Shown here: positions 61,584 through 64,000 of the stretch, one piece after another
Layout: every line of letters starts with the position of its first letter
How positions within the stretch are numbered: position 1 is the stretch's first letter
Origin: Rhizoctonia solani
Lineage: Eukaryota > Basidiomycota > Agaricomycetes > Cantharellales > Ceratobasidiaceae
DNA: 64,000 nucleotides
Reading direction: 5' to 3'
Assembly (NCBI RefSeq): GCF_016906535.1
Contig: NC_057374.1
Span: forward strand, 682,001-746,000
Made by a program: the position numbers and the translations under genes
Notes under the pieces: generated by a model
The model's input: only the letters and a program-made list of their open reading frames with translations
Told to the model about the DNA's origin: nothing
Databases searched by the model: none

Positions 61584-63615
61584 ATGACACAAAGGTTTTA
61601 TCAAGTCGTAGGATACCAAGGACATTTCCGCCCTTACTACTGGTGAATAAAATTTAATACCGAAATTAATACGTAGTTAAACTCGTTGCGTTCAGGAGAC
61701 CTCACCGAGATTTTGGAGACAATCACGAGTTTGCGCAAGAGCCACACGCAGTGGAAGCTATTGCGGGTCCTAAATCTGCGCTATGGGTTAGATCAGACCC
61801 CGAGGGCAATGAAATAACACCCTTTATTGAGCTTATAATGGGTACGTATCATGATACCCGATTTGAATATCCCAATAAATAAGAGCAGGGGTTCGACCCC
61901 ACGGGGCAATATCACTCCTTATCCCTGAGGTACACTTTGATTCTCACGTCAAACCAGCCATGGGATGGACCCATCGCTCACATTCATGTCCTGACCCCTA
62001 TCCAACGGGACTGTATGCGAGCTTGTCTCCCATTCGATTCGGGAGCGACAAAGAATTGGCGAATATGCTGAAAGAACTAAGACCGATCAAGGCTGGCATA
62101 AAGGATGTGATGATCGAAACTAAACAAGCACCTCAGGGAGGGAGTTCTCAAACCTGAGAGAGGGATGTTTGAGCAAGCACGGTACGCGTCGTTTATTTTT
62201 TGTCTGATTTGGTTCCGAGTACTTGACGCACCTCGATAGGTGTTGTGGCAGATCCTATACGCCGGTCGAGGAGATCTTCCAGGCATATATGGAATCCCGC
62301 CTTTACCTCCCTCTCTTCGCATCGTCTGCTTTTCATTCACACTATGGATTGATCCCAACACCTACGACCCATCTCCGAACGAGGATGTTGAAGTTCTTGA
62401 CTTTGGTTGGCACGAGCCTATCACCGGCAATACAAAATATTACATCATAGAGGAGTATTCTAGCTTCTCAAAGAGGTCAAACGACAAAGCCGTAAGCCCC
62501 CTTATTGAATTCATTCTTCACCCGTTTCAGGCTTGTTACTTAATAGGAATTTACTCATGGAGAATCCATCACTATACCCGAATCAAATATACCCAGCGTT
62601 CTTCGGGCTTTATTTTCTGGTACAGAACCCCTTGTTCTCATAGCGCACGACTGGGCACGAACTTGTCGCTTCCTATCCTCCCATGGGATCAACGCCAACT
62701 CTCCATCGTGGTATTCAGGCGTCGGAAAACTGCTAGGTTTCGAACGGGCTGGTGAACCTGTTCCAAGCGGACCGACGGCCGAGAACCGCGCGAGGTCTGA
62801 AAGCCAATGAATAACCGACATCGCTTCTCCAGCACCCACCCTCCTAATGGGCCATCATCGAACCAACGTCGTGCTTCCAGTGCACGGTATATCGATCTCG
62901 ACTCGAAAACTGTACACGAGTTTGAACATAATGTTAAGCAAGAAGAAGGAAAACCCGGAAGAGCGTACGGTGGACGCTGGGACCCGAGCTCGAGCTCACG
63001 TACGTACGCACTCGCATTGAAGTTTACCCGACTTTGTTTTTCTTTCTTTCTTTCTGACGATTAAATAGCCTTTCCGGTGCAAGAACCAGAAAGGGACCGA
63101 CGTTCGCTCTCTCCGCGTTCTCGCACCCGTCCACTGAGCCGGCCGGAAGATAGACACCATAAGCCGATATTTAGACCTGACGAAGACGAAGAAGAGGGTG
63201 AGATTACACGTGTGGATCCCGTCCCAGATGCACATATACTCGACCTGCGCGAATTGTTTGTCGCTTTGGCAGCTACAAAGCGACCCTTTATCTTGTACCC
63301 CTCGATGGCGAATAGATTAGAGCTTGAAGTTCCGGGGTGGTGTGCCGGTAATTGGGCCGTGTGAGTATTCGATTTCAGTGCTGGCATGTTTCCATGCATC
63401 TAATAGATCACTGCAGACAATTCACTGAGATATTCACTTGTCTCGTTGGCCAATCGCCTATCCACCGTCGGATTGAAGAGTTCAAGAAAACGCCTGGTAT
63501 AACTCCTTCGAGGAAGGAAACTGGAGTTCCGACCGTCTTGGAAGGTATTGCCGGGGAAAAGAAGGAGGAGTTAAAGGCTGCGTGGGGTGATTCTAGTGAC
63601 GAGGAGGACGATTAA
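61584..63615 (+). CDS. Gfd2/YDR514C-like RNase H-fold protein, frame-disrupted
   Basis: Resembles fungal Gfd2/YDR514C-type proteins, whose C-terminal domain has an exonuclease-like RNase H fold. The start is MTQRFYQVVGYQGHF (exon 61584-61642). Recognisable pieces: HIHVLTPIQRDCMRACLPFDSG, KELANMLKELRP, LKPERGMFEQARVLWQILYAGRG, FTLWIDPNTYDPSPNEDVEVLDFGW, EPLVLIAHDWARTCRFLSSHGI, then a polar Ser/Arg-rich insert, and HILDLRELFVALA with LEVPGWCAGNWAV. The last part uses exons 62807-62999, 63069-63360 and 63417-63615. The pieces lie in different frames near 62045, 62145 and 62808 without usable introns. At 62807-62810 the stop of one piece and an ATG overlap (ATGA), so an annotator might split this into two genes. 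A damaged gene, or base errors, is more likely. Confidence 0.55.
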
Positions 63616-63811
63616 ACAAGCTAGATAGTGTTCGACGACATTTAGATGGAAAAGGAAGTTGATTAAAGTAGCCGGTACCGCGGATGGCACTTCTAGGATC
63701 ATTGTATTCCTACAGCTGACCGCAATATGTATTTACTATTTTTCTTGTATCATAGGATCCCGCTTTCCGTACATTCACATACTTTTGGAATGGCTCTGGC
63801 GTACGCGCACG

Positions 63812-64000
63812 ATGTCTGATAGTAAACGTACAGCTAGTAGCTTATTTACCCCAGTGTAAGGTGCATACATTCAGTTAGTCAGAAAGTGTACACGTACAAT
63901 GCCTCGTTCTCTATGCTACAGTACCATACAAGCCCTTGAATGGCTCGAACTCAACCTGGCCACCATTCAATTCAATTACCTAACAGTTTGTATTGGCCAC
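63812..64000 (+). CDS. 5' end of an unidentified gene
   Basis: A start at 63812 (MSDSKRTASSLFTPV) joins through a 66-nt intron (63856-63921, GTAAGG..CTACAG) to an open exon running off the window (TIQALEWLELNLATIQFNYL). Product not recognised. The frame and splice sites fit, but the evidence is thin. Confidence 0.35.

Noticed and set aside
61885..61910. Possible tRNA B-box (GGGTTCGACCCCAC)
   Set aside because: No matching A-box or acceptor stem upstream. It is the start of an exon of the Gfd2-like gene.

Overview
The window looks like chromosomal DNA of a filamentous basidiomycete, most probably an Agaricomycete close to Rhizoctonia/Ceratobasidium. This is inferred from gene structure and gene content: most genes are cut by many 45-65 nt GT-AG introns, a tRNA-Val carries a short intron, and the families present are typical of that group (DUF6534-type membrane protein, RlpA-like secreted proteins, MYND-finger paralogs, GMC oxidoreductase, fungal 6-TM ER transporter). 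Gene models were built by hand from splice sites. Apart from frame-damaged genes, each exon chain given closes in frame.

Layout, left to right. A GMC-type flavoenzyme runs off the left edge (1-1135, minus). After 2.6 kb without genes come a tRNA-Val(AAC) and a secreted trehalase (4324-7272). Next is an inverted duplication with 2,326-bp arms (7802-10127 and 13352-15677). Each arm carries an outward-facing copy of an unknown 603-residue gene, and the 3.2-kb spacer holds a LYC1-like acetyltransferase. Then follow a BRE4-like membrane protein, two tandem MYND-finger paralogs (the second with an early stop), a short-chain dehydrogenase, an isocitrate-lyase/PEP-mutase family enzyme with a one-base frame break, a long Ser/Pro-rich membrane protein with several frame changes, an F-box protein, a secreted cupredoxin, a 2OG-Fe(II) oxygenase, translin and a DUF6534-type membrane protein.

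A second inverted duplication follows (arms 48456-49813 and 50411-51768, 1,358 bp each), again with outward-facing gene copies, here a small secreted RlpA-like (double-psi beta-barrel) protein. The right part holds a kinase-like protein, geranylgeranyltransferase-I beta, a secreted PF03067/LPMO-like protein, a DHX37/Ecm16 rRNA-processing helicase, a divergent Gfd2/YDR514C-like gene with several frame breaks, and the start of one more gene.

The genes do not form one pathway. Housekeeping functions (translin, Ecm16, prenyltransferase) are interleaved with secreted or accessory functions (trehalase, cupredoxin, LPMO-like, two RlpA-like copies). The most striking structures are the two inverted gene duplications, very short exons in three genes, and a recurring pattern of single-base losses, often next to a G run, in otherwise recognisable genes. 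No CRISPR array, virus or complete transposon was seen.
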